Source of the DNA: an uncultured Thermoanaerobacterales bacterium
GTDB taxonomy: Bacteria > Bacillota > Clostridia > Christensenellales > UBA1242
Assembly (NCBI GenBank): GCA_900557695.1
Contig: USTP01000040.1
Span: 1-8,798, forward strand
Length of the DNA: 8,798 nt
Reading direction: 5' to 3'
Part shown: one piece after another, positions 1-7,891 of the stretch
Layout of the letters: the number at the start of each line of letters is the position of its first letter
Numbering within the stretch: position 1 is the stretch's first letter
Program-made: the position numbers and the translations under genes
Notes under the pieces: model-generated
The model's database searches: none
What the model was told of the DNA's origin: nothing
What the model saw: the letters and a program-made list of their open reading frames with translations, nothing else

Positions 1-49
1 ATCTACACGCGTAAGATCGTCGGCAGCGTCAGATGTGTATAAGAGACAG
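1..49 (+). other. Illumina Nextera i5 adapter (not genomic)
   Basis: These bases are sequencing adapter, not organism DNA. Bases 1-8 are the end of the P5 flow-cell sequence, 9-16 are an eight-base i5 index (GCGTAAGA, which I recall as Nextera index S517), 17-30 are the Nextera read-1 linker (TCGTCGGCAGCGTC), and 31-49 are the Tn5 mosaic end (AGATGTGTATAAGAGACAG). Genomic sequence starts at 50. A GTG at 35 and an ATG at 33 lie within the mosaic end, so any gene start placed there, and the five residues VYKRQ read through it, are artefacts. Confidence 0.98.
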
Positions 50-1168
50 TATTTAGATAGTGCAGCAACAACAAGAATGTTTGATAAAACTCGAGCTTAT
101 GCAGAGAGTTTTTTGTGTGAGGAGTTTTATAACCCAAGTGCTGTTTACTTTCCAAGCGTTGGGGTTAAACGAAAAATTACTGAAGCTAGGAGATTTATTT
201 TAGACGCTTTAGGAGCTGATAGTGGCAATTTATATTTTACAGGAAGTGCAACCGAAGCAAATAATATGGTGATTTTTTCTCAAAGGCTTCAAACAAGCAA
301 AAGGTTTTTGTTTGGGGCGGGAGAGCATCCGTCCGTTCTTGAGTGTGCAAAAGAACTTGAAAGGCGTGGATATAAAGTTGAGTATATTCCGCTTGATAAA
401 ACTGGCAAAGTAGATATTAAAAAATATCAAGCAATGCTTGGGAGCGATGTTGCCTTTGTAAGTGTTCAGCATGTTAGTAATGAAACAGGCGCTATAAATC
501 CAATTAAAGAGCTCGTGCGACTTGCAAAAAAAGTGAATAGTGAAATTTTGTTTCATAGTGATGGGGTGCAGGCTTTTTTGAAATTGCCGTATAGCGTGCT
601 AGATTTAGGGGTGGATTATTACACTATTTCTGCTCATAAGATTTATGGACCAAAAGGTATAGGTGGCTTATTTGTTAAAAAGGGAGTAAAAATAAAACCA
701 CTTATATTTGGTGGAGGGCAAGAAGAAGGCGTTAGGTCTGGTACAGAAAACGTGTTTAATATCATGGCATTTTATAGTAGCGCTAAAAAGATGCTTGGTG
801 ATAGAGAAAAAAATTTTGAAACTGTTCAAAAACATAAAAGTGAGCTTTTGGCTGAATTTGACAAACTGAATATTAAATATAAAATCCATGGAAACCAAGA
901 GAATCCATACATTATGAATATTTGCTTAAGTGATAAAGTTCGAGGGGAAACTTTGCTTCATGCGCTTGAAGCAAGAAAAGTTTTTGTTTCAACAGGATCG
1001 GCTTGCTCTGCAAGCAAACACTATAATGCAACACTTGAAGCAATGGGGATTGATAAAGATGAAATACTAAAAAGTATTAGAATATCAATAAGCCCTTACT
1101 TAGATTTTGATGCTAAAATTATAGCTAGAATAATAAAAGAAGAACTAAATAAGTTTGGAGAAAAATAA
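50..1168 (+). CDS. Cysteine desulfurase, NifS/IscS family (5'-partial)
   Basis: PLP-dependent cysteine desulfurase that takes sulfur from L-cysteine as an enzyme persulfide, releasing alanine. Seen: an N-terminal YLDSAATT motif typical of the family, EHPSVLE with the conserved His, HVSNETGAINP, the HSDGVQ cofactor-binding segment, SAHKIYGPKG with the PLP Schiff-base Lys at 638-640, RSGTEN, and STGSACSAS with the catalytic Cys at 1004-1006. The true start is lost: coding sequence abuts adapter at base 50. Since relatives begin M-x-YLD, probably only two or a few codons are missing; the remaining 372 codons are close to full length (about 380). The stop TAA overlaps the thiI ATG by one base. 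As in the Bacillus NifZ-ThiI pair, the likely role is to feed persulfide sulfur to ThiI for tRNA thiolation; a wider Fe-S role cannot be excluded from sequence. No IscU-like scaffold is adjacent. Confidence 0.93.
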   Translation, partial: YLDSAATTRMFDKTRAYAESFLCEEFYNPSAVYFPSVGVKRKITEARRFILDALGADSGNLYFTGSATEANNMVIFSQRLQTSKRFLFGAGEHPSVLECAKELERRGYKVEYIPLDKTGKVDIKKYQAMLGSDVAFVSVQHVSNETGAINPIKELVRLAKKVNSEILFHSDGVQAFLKLPYSVLDLGVDYYTISAHKIYGPKGIGGLFVKKGVKIKPLIFGGGQEEGVRSGTENVFNIMAFYSSAKKMLGDREKNFETVQKHKSELLAEFDKLNIKYKIHGNQENPYIMNICLSDKVRGETLLHALEARKVFVSTGSACSASKHYNATLEAMGIDKDEILKSIRISISPYLDFDAKIIARIIKEELNKFGEK

Positions 1169-2337
1169 TGAATAGAGTAATACTTGTTAGATATGGAGAA
1201 ATTTATCTTAAGGGCAAAAACCGCAAATTCTTTGAAAATTTATTGCAAAATAATATCAAAAATGCTGTTTCTAGGTTTAATTGCGAGGTTTTGAAAATTC
1301 CTGGCAGATTTATGATTAGTGGATATAGCGAAGAGAATGAGCAGAAGATTTTAAATCTTTTAGTGGCTCAGGCTGGGGTTTTTTCAGTTTCACCTGCTCT
1401 TTATATTGAAACAAATTTTGATGAAATTAAAAACATTTCTATTAAACTTCTAAAAGAGGAAGAGGGAACTTTTAAGGTTGTTGTAAACAGGGCTGATAAA
1501 ACCTTTAGCCCATCTTCTATGGAACTTGCAAGAACTTTAGGCGGGGAAATTTTAAAGAGTAATAAAAATTTAAAAGTTGATGTTGTTAAGCCCCAAATAG
1601 TTTTAAACATCGATATTAGAGAGAATAAAAGAACCTTTATTTTTACAAAAACCCTTGAAGGCATTGGTGGTATGCCTGTTTCATCTGCAGGTAGTGGATT
1701 GCTTTTATTATCTGGTGGAATAGATAGCCCTGTTGCTGGATACATGATGGCCAAGCGTGGAACAAAGATTCATGCCTTGCATTTTCATAGTTTTCCATAC
1801 ACTAGTGAACTAGCAAGGCTCAAGGTTGAAGAACTTGCCGAAAAGCTGGCAAAATATAATGCAGGTGAACTTGAGATATATATGTGCAAAATGACGCATT
1901 ATCAAGAAGAGATAAATAAGAATGCAAAAGAAGCATATAATATAACTCTTTTAAGGCGTGCTATGTTTAAAATAGCCGAAAGATTGTGTAAAGAAAAGGG
2001 CTTTAAAATGATTATAACGGGGGAAAGCCTAGGGCAGGTTGCAAGCCAAACAATAGAGAGTATGACTGCTGTTGGAGATATTGTGGATGGGGTTCAAATA
2101 ATGCGCCCTCTAATTGCCTTTGACAAGCAAGATACGATAGAAATCGCTAGAAAAATAGACACGTATGATATTTCAATAAGACCTTACGAAGATTGTTGCA
2201 CAATTTTCGTGCCTAAAAATCCAATAATTAAACCAAGACTTGAAAATGTTTTGAAAGAAGAAGCAAAATTAAACTTTGATGCTTTAATTGATGAAGCTTA
2301 TAGCTCAATAGAAAAAGTTACTATCAAAGCCAAGTAA
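1168..2337 (+). CDS. thiI: tRNA 4-thiouridine synthase ThiI (tRNA sulfurtransferase)
   Basis: ThiI adenylates uridine 8 of tRNA and replaces its oxygen with sulfur to give s4U, a near-UV sensor; in some bacteria it also supports thiazole synthesis. The 389-residue protein has the usual order: ferredoxin-like N-terminal part (RYGEIYLKGKNR at 8-19), a THUMP domain (roughly 60-165), and a PP-loop ATPase domain with SGGIDSP at 182-188, followed by GESLGQVASQT at 285-294. The motif EDCCTIFVPKNP at 341-352 carries C343/C344, aligned with the E. coli ThiI Cys344 region. There is no C-terminal rhodanese domain, which matches Bacillus-type ThiI that relies on a dedicated desulfurase, encoded here immediately upstream. 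Start ATG at 1168 overlaps the upstream TAA (TAATG), with GGAG at 1157-1160 as ribosome binding site, so the two genes are translationally coupled. Confidence 0.96.
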   Translation: MNRVILVRYGEIYLKGKNRKFFENLLQNNIKNAVSRFNCEVLKIPGRFMISGYSEENEQKILNLLVAQAGVFSVSPALYIETNFDEIKNISIKLLKEEEGTFKVVVNRADKTFSPSSMELARTLGGEILKSNKNLKVDVVKPQIVLNIDIRENKRTFIFTKTLEGIGGMPVSSAGSGLLLLSGGIDSPVAGYMMAKRGTKIHALHFHSFPYTSELARLKVEELAEKLAKYNAGELEIYMCKMTHYQEEINKNAKEAYNITLLRRAMFKIAERLCKEKGFKMIITGESLGQVASQTIESMTAVGDIVDGVQIMRPLIAFDKQDTIEIARKIDTYDISIRPYEDCCTIFVPKNPIIKPRLENVLKEEAKLNFDALIDEAYSSIEKVTIKAK

Positions 2338-2342
2338 AGAAA

Positions 2343-2386
2343 AAGGAGTGTTTACTTAAACACTCCTTAATTTTTTATCTTTTTTT
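2343..2386. terminator. Bidirectional rho-independent terminator between thiI and the glycosyltransferase
   Basis: An 11-bp perfect stem (2343-2353 with 2358-2368) closes a 4-base loop (2354-2357). On the plus strand it is followed by T6, then a second T-rich run to 2386, ending the thiI transcript. On the minus strand the stem is followed by T3-C-T3, so it can also end the convergent glycosyltransferase transcript. The minus-strand TAA stop of that gene (2356-2358) sits in the loop and first stem base, so its last codons form one stem arm. Confidence 0.92.
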
Positions 2387-3666
2387 AGTTTGTTTATTGC
2401 ATCAAGTTTTCTTAATTTGTTGTTGTTTTTTTCAATTAAATACTCATACCTGTCTGAGATAATTTTTGCCACATCGTCATAGTTAATATAAAGTTCTTTA
2501 AAGGCGTTTTCGCCAATCTGTTTAAGCTCTTCTTTGTTGTCTAAAGCATGCATTATAACCTTAGCAAAATCTTCAACATTGTTCTCTGAAGTATAGCCAT
2601 TATGATTGTTTGTTATTGTTTTAGCGGTGACGGTGTCTTTTATAAAGACGCCAGGAGTTTTAAAAGTTGCAGCTTCGATTTGGACAATAGATGAAGTATC
2701 GTACAAACTTGGGAACAAAAATAAATTACTTCTCTGGTAAAAACTAAATAATTCGTTTCTATTATCAATTCTGCCAGTTAGAATAACTTTACCTGTTAGT
2801 TGGTTTTCTTTTATTCTTTTCATTAATTCATCTTTATCTGGCCCATCACCAATAAAAAACATGCGAAAGTCTATATTATTGTCTGACAATATTTTTAGGG
2901 CATCTAAAATAAAAAGAAGATTTTTTTGAAGCACCAGCCTGCCAACAAACAAAAACACAGGTAAGTCTTTTGGTAAATTATATTTATTGTTTACAAACTC
3001 TTCATACTGCTGTGGATTTTTAGGGACAGGGTAATCTGTTGCGTTTGGAACAAAGAAAAATTTGCCTTTATAGCCGTAGCTTCTTAAAGCGTCTGCAACT
3101 TTTTCGTGCATGGTCCAAACTTCATCACTTTTAGAGAACACTTTAACTATGTTGTTTAAAAGCATATTAACAATTGATTCATTCTTTGTGTGTTTCATGA
3201 AATCATATTTATATTGGCTATGCATAGTCATAACAAAAGGGACTTTTCGTTTTTTTGCAAGAGCACTTGCGTATTTACCCATATTAAAAGGGCTATGGGC
3301 GTGAATTATATCTATTCTAAGATTTTTAAGTGTTGATTTTAAGAATTTATCAACATCAGGAAAGGCAAGGTCGTAGTTTACGAATTTAAAATACATACCA
3401 GAAACGCCAATAACTAAATATTCTTTCTTTTTTGTTACAACCTTATTTTTGTGCTTTGGAACAACTACAACAACATTGTATGTTTTAGACATATTGATTG
3501 CATAGTTATCAAGCACTTTAATAACGCCATCAATTAGTGGGTAAAAAGTATCGCAGAAATAAACTATAGTTTTTTTGCCATTGTTATTATACTCATTTAT
3601 TTTGCTATTTATAAAGTTCTTATAATCTTTATCTTGCTTGTTTTGGTTTGATTTTTTTTCTTTCAT
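2356..3666 (-). CDS. Family GT4 glycosyltransferase, probably cytoplasmic-face lipid or polysaccharide glycosyltransferase
   Basis: A 436-residue GT-B fold glycosyltransferase. Seen: CDTFYPLIDGV (38-48) near the start of the acceptor domain, HAHSPF (122-127), VGRLVLQKN (241-249), FIGDGP (271-276), LTGRI, and the donor-site segment FPSLYDTSSIVQIEAA (318-333). The EX7E catalytic/donor motif appears as D323-x7-E331; an Asp at the first place is known in some GT4 branches. No membrane span; both termini are rich in Lys and Asn, which could help it bind acidic membranes (inference). It resembles glucosyl-diacylglycerol synthases in general plan, but substrate cannot be fixed. Start: the ATG at 3664-3666 has AGGAG 8 bases upstream and lies just after a consensus promoter; a longer reading frame reaching 3777 would start upstream of that promoter and adds non-family residues, so I reject it. 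It is single and convergent with thiI. Confidence 0.88.
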   Translation of the reverse strand: MKEKKSNQNKQDKDYKNFINSKINEYNNNGKKTIVYFCDTFYPLIDGVIKVLDNYAINMSKTYNVVVVVPKHKNKVVTKKKEYLVIGVSGMYFKFVNYDLAFPDVDKFLKSTLKNLRIDIIHAHSPFNMGKYASALAKKRKVPFVMTMHSQYKYDFMKHTKNESIVNMLLNNIVKVFSKSDEVWTMHEKVADALRSYGYKGKFFFVPNATDYPVPKNPQQYEEFVNNKYNLPKDLPVFLFVGRLVLQKNLLFILDALKILSDNNIDFRMFFIGDGPDKDELMKRIKENQLTGKVILTGRIDNRNELFSFYQRSNLFLFPSLYDTSSIVQIEAATFKTPGVFIKDTVTAKTITNNHNGYTSENNVEDFAKVIMHALDNKEELKQIGENAFKELYINYDDVAKIISDRYEYLIEKNNNKLRKLDAINKLKKDKKLRSV

Positions 3667-3687
3667 ATACTTTGCTCCTATTCTAAA

Positions 3688-3716
3688 ATTATACCAACAA
3701 ATTTGTAACATAGCAA
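3688..3716 (-). promoter_or_regulatory. Sigma-A type promoter of the glycosyltransferase
   Basis: On the minus strand, TTGCTA (-35, 3711-3716) is separated by 17 bases from a perfect TATAAT (-10, 3688-3693). Transcription would begin near 3681, leaving a leader of only about 15 bases that holds the AGGAG ribosome binding site and then the ATG at 3666. This placement decides the start codon of the gene. Confidence 0.85.
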
Positions 3717-3761
3717 ATGATTTAACTAGGTTGTGCACTACAATCAATATTTTAATAGTAT

Positions 3762-3790
3762 TTGACATTAAAAGCATAAAGCACTATAAT
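3762..3790 (+). promoter_or_regulatory. Consensus sigma-A promoter of the metal ATPase, with an inverted repeat on the -10
   Basis: TTGACA (3762-3767), a 17-base spacer and TATAAT (3785-3790) form a fully consensus promoter facing the ATPase and diverging from the glycosyltransferase promoter. Start of transcription is expected near 3797, giving an untranslated leader of about 100 bases. A 6-3-6 perfect inverted repeat (3785-3790 and 3794-3799) covers the -10 box and start site; a promoter this strong for a metal exporter would normally need repression, so it could be an operator, but chance is plausible in such AT-rich DNA. In the leader, 3826-3833 can pair with 3881-3888 (8 bp, one G-U), just ahead of the G-rich ribosome binding site; weak evidence only. 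Confidence 0.88.
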
Positions 3791-3895
3791 TTTATTATAA
3801 TCCTTTAAAGATAAAAAATAAAAAACGCAAAAATGTGTGACTAATATGTAAAAACTATTCCATTTTTAAGAATTTAATGCTTTTTGTGGGGGAAT

Positions 3896-6049
3896 ATGAA
3901 AAAAACCTTGAGGTTAAATAGAATACATTGTGTGGCTTGTGCTCTTAATCTTGAAGATAAGGTTAGGGAAGTTGAGGGCGTAGAAAGTGTGAGTATAGAT
4001 TTTATGACCAAAACTGTTAACCTGGAAATTGACCTTAAAAATAGTGCCGAAATTTTAAAAAATGTTGAAACAGCAATAACTAAGTTTGATGGTTCTATTC
4101 GTATTTTAGACGAAAGCGAAGAGGAAAAACAGGCCAAAAAAGAAAGATTAAAAAAGATATTCAATCTTGTAGAGATAGCTCTTGCAATAGTTCTAACCAT
4201 TGTAGCATTTGTGCTGCCTGCGAGTGTTAATTGGCTAAAAATAACGCTGTATGTTTTTGCGTATCTTTGCGTTGGCTATGATGTTATTTTTATTGCAGTA
4301 AAAAACATTTTTAAAGGAAAAGTTTTTGATGAAAACTTCCTTATGTTTATAGCAACAATAGGTGCTTTGGCTTTGCAAGAGTTTACCGAGGCAATAGCAG
4401 TTATGCTTTTATACTCGGTTGGAGAATTTTTAGAGGGGCTTGCTGTAGAAAAATCTAAAAGACGAGTCAAGAGTTTGCTTTCAATTAAAGCTGATGGGGC
4501 AAATGTTATAAATGATGGGGAAGAGGTTTTAACTAGAATTGAAGAGGTTAAGGTTAACGACATTATTCGAATTAAGCCAGGCGAGAAAGTTCCCTTAGAC
4601 TGTAAGGTTGTAGAGGGAAAATCTTATATAAATACCTCTGCGATAACAGGCGAGAGTAAGGACGTTTTTGTTTGTGAAAATAGTGAACTTTTAAGCGGAA
4701 GCATAAATGGTGAGGGGGTTTTAGAGTGCAGAGTAACAAAGCTTGCAAAAGATAGCACCGCCTCAAAAATTATAGACCTTGTTGAAAAAGCAACAAAGAA
4801 TAAAGCTACAACCGAAAGGTTTATAACGCGTTTTTCAAAATGGTATACTCCAATAGTTGTTCTAGTTGCTGTTTTGCTTTTAGTTATTCCAGTTGCTGTG
4901 GGGCAAGATTTTTCTACATGGCTTTATAGGGCTCTTGTATTTTTAGTTGTTTCATGCCCTTGTGCTTTAATTATTTCTATCCCTCTTGGATATTTTGCAG
5001 GGATAGGCTCGCTGGCTCGAAATGGCGTTTTGGTTAAAGGTGCAACTTATATTGATATGCTTGCTGAGGTTAAAACTGTTATTTTTGATAAAACGGGAAC
5101 TTTAACTAAAGGTGACTTTGAGGTTACAAAAATTCATGCTGAGCCAAATAGTAGCGAGGAAGAGGTTTTGGAACTTATTGCTTATGCGGAAAATTTTTCC
5201 AACCATAGAATAGCGAAGTCTATTGTAAAAAAATACGGAAAGAGTATAAATATAGCTTGGGTTGAAGATTACAGCGAAAAAGCAGGAAAGGGCGTTGTTG
5301 CAACATTGTTTATGGAAGAGTGCCTAGTTGGAAATGCCGAGCTTTTGAAAGAAAACAATATAGAATTTGTAGAAGCTACCGAACCTGGAACTGTTGTGTA
5401 CCTCGCAAAAAGTGGAGAGTATCTTGGTTATATTATTGTTGCTGATGCTATAAAAGAGGATAGTTATCTTGTTTCTAGTATGCTAAAAGATTGCTCGGTG
5501 AGCCATGTTTCTATGTTTACTGGGGATAATGAAAGCGTGGCAAAAGATGTGGCTAGTAAACTTAATCTTGATAGCTATTATGCGGGACTTTTGCCAGAAG
5601 ATAAAGTTGAGAAGTTAAAAGAACTACAAAAAAATGGAAGGCTTGCGTTTGTTGGGGATGGTATTAACGATGCACCTGTTTTAGCAACTGTTGATGTTGG
5701 CGTGAGTATGGGCGGGCTTGGTAGTGATGCTGCAATTGAAGCGTCTGATGTTGTTTTGATGACAGATGAACCAAGTAAGCTTTGCAGTGCCATTACAGTT
5801 TCTAAAAAGACAAAAAACATAATTATAGAAAATATTGTTTTTATACTTTTGCTTAAAGCAGTGGTTTTAATTTTAACCGCGCTTGGATATTCTAGTATGT
5901 GGCTTGCTATATTTGCAGATGTTGGTGTAGCCCTTCTTGCCGTTTTGAATTCGCTTAGAGCTATGATAACTCCAAGAAAACTAAAAAATAATGCCAAGGG
6001 AAAAGACAATAAAGCTGTAAAGAAATTAGTTAAAATAGAGGAAGCCTAA
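3896..6049 (+). CDS. Zn2+/Cd2+/Pb2+-translocating P1B-type ATPase
   Basis: Membrane pump that exports divalent soft metals using ATP. Domains of the 717-residue protein: an N-terminal heavy-metal-associated domain (1 to about 70) with HCVAC (C12, C15); a charged linker; membrane segments from about 90; actuator domain with TGES (251-254); the CPC metal-site motif (C354, C356); phosphorylation site DKTGT (D398); GDGINDAP (587-594); and the last membrane pair with K654 and D675, spaced 21 residues like the Lys/Asp pair (K693/D714) of E. coli ZntA. That pair and CPC point to the P1B-2 (Zn/Cd/Pb) class rather than copper. Oddity: the nucleotide-binding HP signature reads SNHRIA (H437-R438), so the proline is replaced. 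Start ATG 3896 gives the usual MKKTLRL opening of the metal domain; GGGGG lies only 3 bases before it. An in-frame TTG at 3884 is rejected. No ArsR/CadC-type regulator is adjacent. The stop codon lies in a terminator loop. Confidence 0.94.
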   Translation: MKKTLRLNRIHCVACALNLEDKVREVEGVESVSIDFMTKTVNLEIDLKNSAEILKNVETAITKFDGSIRILDESEEEKQAKKERLKKIFNLVEIALAIVLTIVAFVLPASVNWLKITLYVFAYLCVGYDVIFIAVKNIFKGKVFDENFLMFIATIGALALQEFTEAIAVMLLYSVGEFLEGLAVEKSKRRVKSLLSIKADGANVINDGEEVLTRIEEVKVNDIIRIKPGEKVPLDCKVVEGKSYINTSAITGESKDVFVCENSELLSGSINGEGVLECRVTKLAKDSTASKIIDLVEKATKNKATTERFITRFSKWYTPIVVLVAVLLLVIPVAVGQDFSTWLYRALVFLVVSCPCALIISIPLGYFAGIGSLARNGVLVKGATYIDMLAEVKTVIFDKTGTLTKGDFEVTKIHAEPNSSEEEVLELIAYAENFSNHRIAKSIVKKYGKSINIAWVEDYSEKAGKGVVATLFMEECLVGNAELLKENNIEFVEATEPGTVVYLAKSGEYLGYIIVADAIKEDSYLVSSMLKDCSVSHVSMFTGDNESVAKDVASKLNLDSYYAGLLPEDKVEKLKELQKNGRLAFVGDGINDAPVLATVDVGVSMGGLGSDAAIEASDVVLMTDEPSKLCSAITVSKKTKNIIIENIVFILLLKAVVLILTALGYSSMWLAIFADVGVALLAVLNSLRAMITPRKLKNNAKGKDNKAVKKLVKIEEA

Positions 6050-6060
6050 GCTTCCTTTTT
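6038..6060 (+). terminator. Rho-independent terminator overlapping the end of the metal ATPase gene
   Basis: GGAAGC (6040-6045) pairs with GCTTCC (6050-6055) around the loop CTAA (6046-6049), the A-T pair 6039/6056 extends the stem, and T5 follows. The TAA stop of the ATPase (6047-6049) is the loop, so the last two sense codons form the 5' arm. The argS promoter starts only seven bases after the T-run. Confidence 0.85.
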
Positions 6061-6066
6061 ATATGC

Positions 6067-6095
6067 TTGATTTGCAAAGCAATGTGTGTTATAAT
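6067..6095 (+). promoter_or_regulatory. Extended -10 promoter of argS-queH
   Basis: TTGATT (6067-6072), 17-base spacer, TATAAT (6090-6095), with TG at 6087-6088 giving an extended -10 (TGTTATAAT). Transcription should start near 6102, about 18 bases before the argS ATG, leaving no room for a T-box or other leader riboswitch; only a ribosome binding site (GTAGGT, 6107-6112) fits. Confidence 0.85.
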
Positions 6096-6119
6096 TTCAA
6101 CCATTAGTAGGTAAAAAAT

Positions 6120-7889
6120 ATGGCATTTGTAGTTAAAGATTATATTCAAAATATGTTTGAGCAGACCTTTGATAAACTTGGGTTAGATAAAAATATGATT
6201 ATTATTTCATACTCAAACAAACCAGAGGTTGCAGATTATCAGTGCAACTCTGCATTTTCTCTTGCTAAGAAACTTAATAAAAGTCCTTTAGACATCGCAA
6301 AAGAAATTGCGGAAAATTTGGATAAAAAAGAAGACTTTTTGATTGAGGTTGCTCCACCTGCTTTTATAAACATTAAACTTACAGATAAGTTTTTGGAAAG
6401 GGCTATAAAAAGTGCGTTTTTAGATATAAAAAGCCTTATAAAAATGCCAGAGAAAAAGTTAACAGTTGTTATGGACTATGGTGGGGCAAATGTTGCAAAA
6501 GAGCTTCACATTGGTCATCTTCGCTCGCCTATAATAGGAGAGGCGCTTTACAGACTTTATAAATTGCTAGGGCATAAGGTTGTGTCTGATACGCATCTTG
6601 GTGATTGGGGGCTTCAAATGGGTTTAACCATTGCTCAGCTAGAAGATGATAAATATATTGAAGGATATTTTAATAGAGGGGAAAACAAAACAATAACTCT
6701 AGACACTTTAAACGAAGAATACCCAAAGGCAAGCAAAAGGAAAGAGGTTGAGCCAGATTTTAAGAAAAAGGCAGAAGAATACACATTAAAGATTCAAAGG
6801 GGCGTAGAGCCATACTTCACTATTTATAAGAATATTAGGGAATTGTCGGTTGAAAAAATCAAGGAGAATTATAAAACCCTTGGTTGCACTTTTGATTTAT
6901 GGTATGGCGAAAGCACGGCTTATCCATATATAGATAGAACTATTCAAATTTTTAAAGACAAGCATCTTGCAAGGGAAAGCGAGGGGGCTTTAATAGTTGA
7001 TGTGGCTAAAGAGGGCGAGAATGTTCCAATTCCGAGAAAAAGTGAAGAAGAGATACAAAGATACAAAAACCCAATGCCGCCAGTTATTTTAAAAAGCCAT
7101 TTAGATGCGGATATGTATGCCACTACCGACATTGCGACTATTCTTATGCGAAACGAAACTCTTAAGCCAGACAAGATTATTTATTTTGTAGATTTTAGGC
7201 AAAGCATGCACTTTGTTCAAGTGTTTAGAGCTTGCAAAAAAGCAGGTATTAGTCCAGAAAATCAAGAACTTTTGCATATTTCATATGGAACGATAAATGG
7301 TAGCGATGGTAAGGCCTTTAAAACGAGGTCTGGAGAGGTTGTTAAGCTTGAAGATATTATCAACATGATAAAAGGGAAAGCAGAAGAAAAGCTAAAAGAA
7401 AATGGTATTGAAAATAATCCAAAACTCGCTCTTCAGATAGGTGTTGGGGCTATGAAATATGGCGACCTTTCTAACATAGTTTCTAAAGACTATATTTTCG
7501 ACCTCGATAAGTTCAGCTCTTTTGAGGGAAGAACGGGCCCGTATATTCAATATACTGGAGCAAGGATAAATTCTTTGCTTAAAAAAGGTGATAATAAATA
7601 CAGTGAAAATATTATAATTGAGAGAAGTGAAGAGAGAAATATTGTTATAAACCTTATAAAAATGTTTGATAGCTTTACTACTTCTTATGTTGACAACTCA
7701 CTAAATAGCTTGGCCTTATCGCTTTACAACCTTGCAAGTGCTTATTCGCAGTTTTACAATAATATTAAAGTTCTTACCGAGAAAGATGAAAGGAAAAAGC
7801 AGAGCTATCTTGGACTTTCAAAGGTTGTTTTAGATGCGTTAACTTTGGGTCTAGACACTCTTGGAATTGAAATGCCAAAGAAGATGTGA
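6120..7889 (+). CDS. argS: Arginyl-tRNA synthetase
   Basis: Class I aminoacyl-tRNA synthetase that charges tRNA-Arg with arginine in the cytoplasm; essential for translation. The 589-residue length is normal. Order: N-terminal Arg-specific additional domain (about 1-90) that binds the tRNA D-loop; Rossmann catalytic core with VMDYGGANVAKELHIGHLRS, where HIGH is at 130-133; QLEDD; the DFRQSMHF segment (358-365); a degenerate KMSKS region GKAFKTRSG (397-405), usual for many ArgRS; and the helical anticodon-binding domain with GRTGPYIQYTGARI (470-483) and the family-typical C-terminus LGIEMPKKM. ATG at 6120 is preceded by a modest GTAGGT site and a very short leader. It heads an apparent operon with queH: the queH ATG follows its TGA by two bases. 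Confidence 0.97.
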   Translation: MAFVVKDYIQNMFEQTFDKLGLDKNMIIISYSNKPEVADYQCNSAFSLAKKLNKSPLDIAKEIAENLDKKEDFLIEVAPPAFINIKLTDKFLERAIKSAFLDIKSLIKMPEKKLTVVMDYGGANVAKELHIGHLRSPIIGEALYRLYKLLGHKVVSDTHLGDWGLQMGLTIAQLEDDKYIEGYFNRGENKTITLDTLNEEYPKASKRKEVEPDFKKKAEEYTLKIQRGVEPYFTIYKNIRELSVEKIKENYKTLGCTFDLWYGESTAYPYIDRTIQIFKDKHLARESEGALIVDVAKEGENVPIPRKSEEEIQRYKNPMPPVILKSHLDADMYATTDIATILMRNETLKPDKIIYFVDFRQSMHFVQVFRACKKAGISPENQELLHISYGTINGSDGKAFKTRSGEVVKLEDIINMIKGKAEEKLKENGIENNPKLALQIGVGAMKYGDLSNIVSKDYIFDLDKFSSFEGRTGPYIQYTGARINSLLKKGDNKYSENIIIERSEERNIVINLIKMFDSFTTSYVDNSLNSLALSLYNLASAYSQFYNNIKVLTEKDERKKQSYLGLSKVVLDALTLGLDTLGIEMPKKM

Positions 7890-7891
7890 TT

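Noticed and set aside
33..49. ATG at 33 and GTG at 35 as start codons of the cysteine desulfurase
   Set aside because: Both lie within the Tn5 mosaic end of the sequencing adapter; the genuine start is missing.
3667..3777. Longer N-terminus of the glycosyltransferase starting at 3777
   Set aside because: It would contain the gene's own promoter (3688-3716), has no good ribosome site, and adds residues unlike the family; the ATG at 3666 has AGGAG 8 bases upstream.
5578..6009. 143-codon antisense frame opposite the metal ATPase
   Set aside because: Lies fully opposite well-conserved ATPase motifs, with no promoter or ribosome site; composition is that of a complementary-strand shadow.
6096..6119. 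T-box or other leader regulation of argS
   Set aside because: The predicted transcript leader is only about 18 bases, too short for any such structure.
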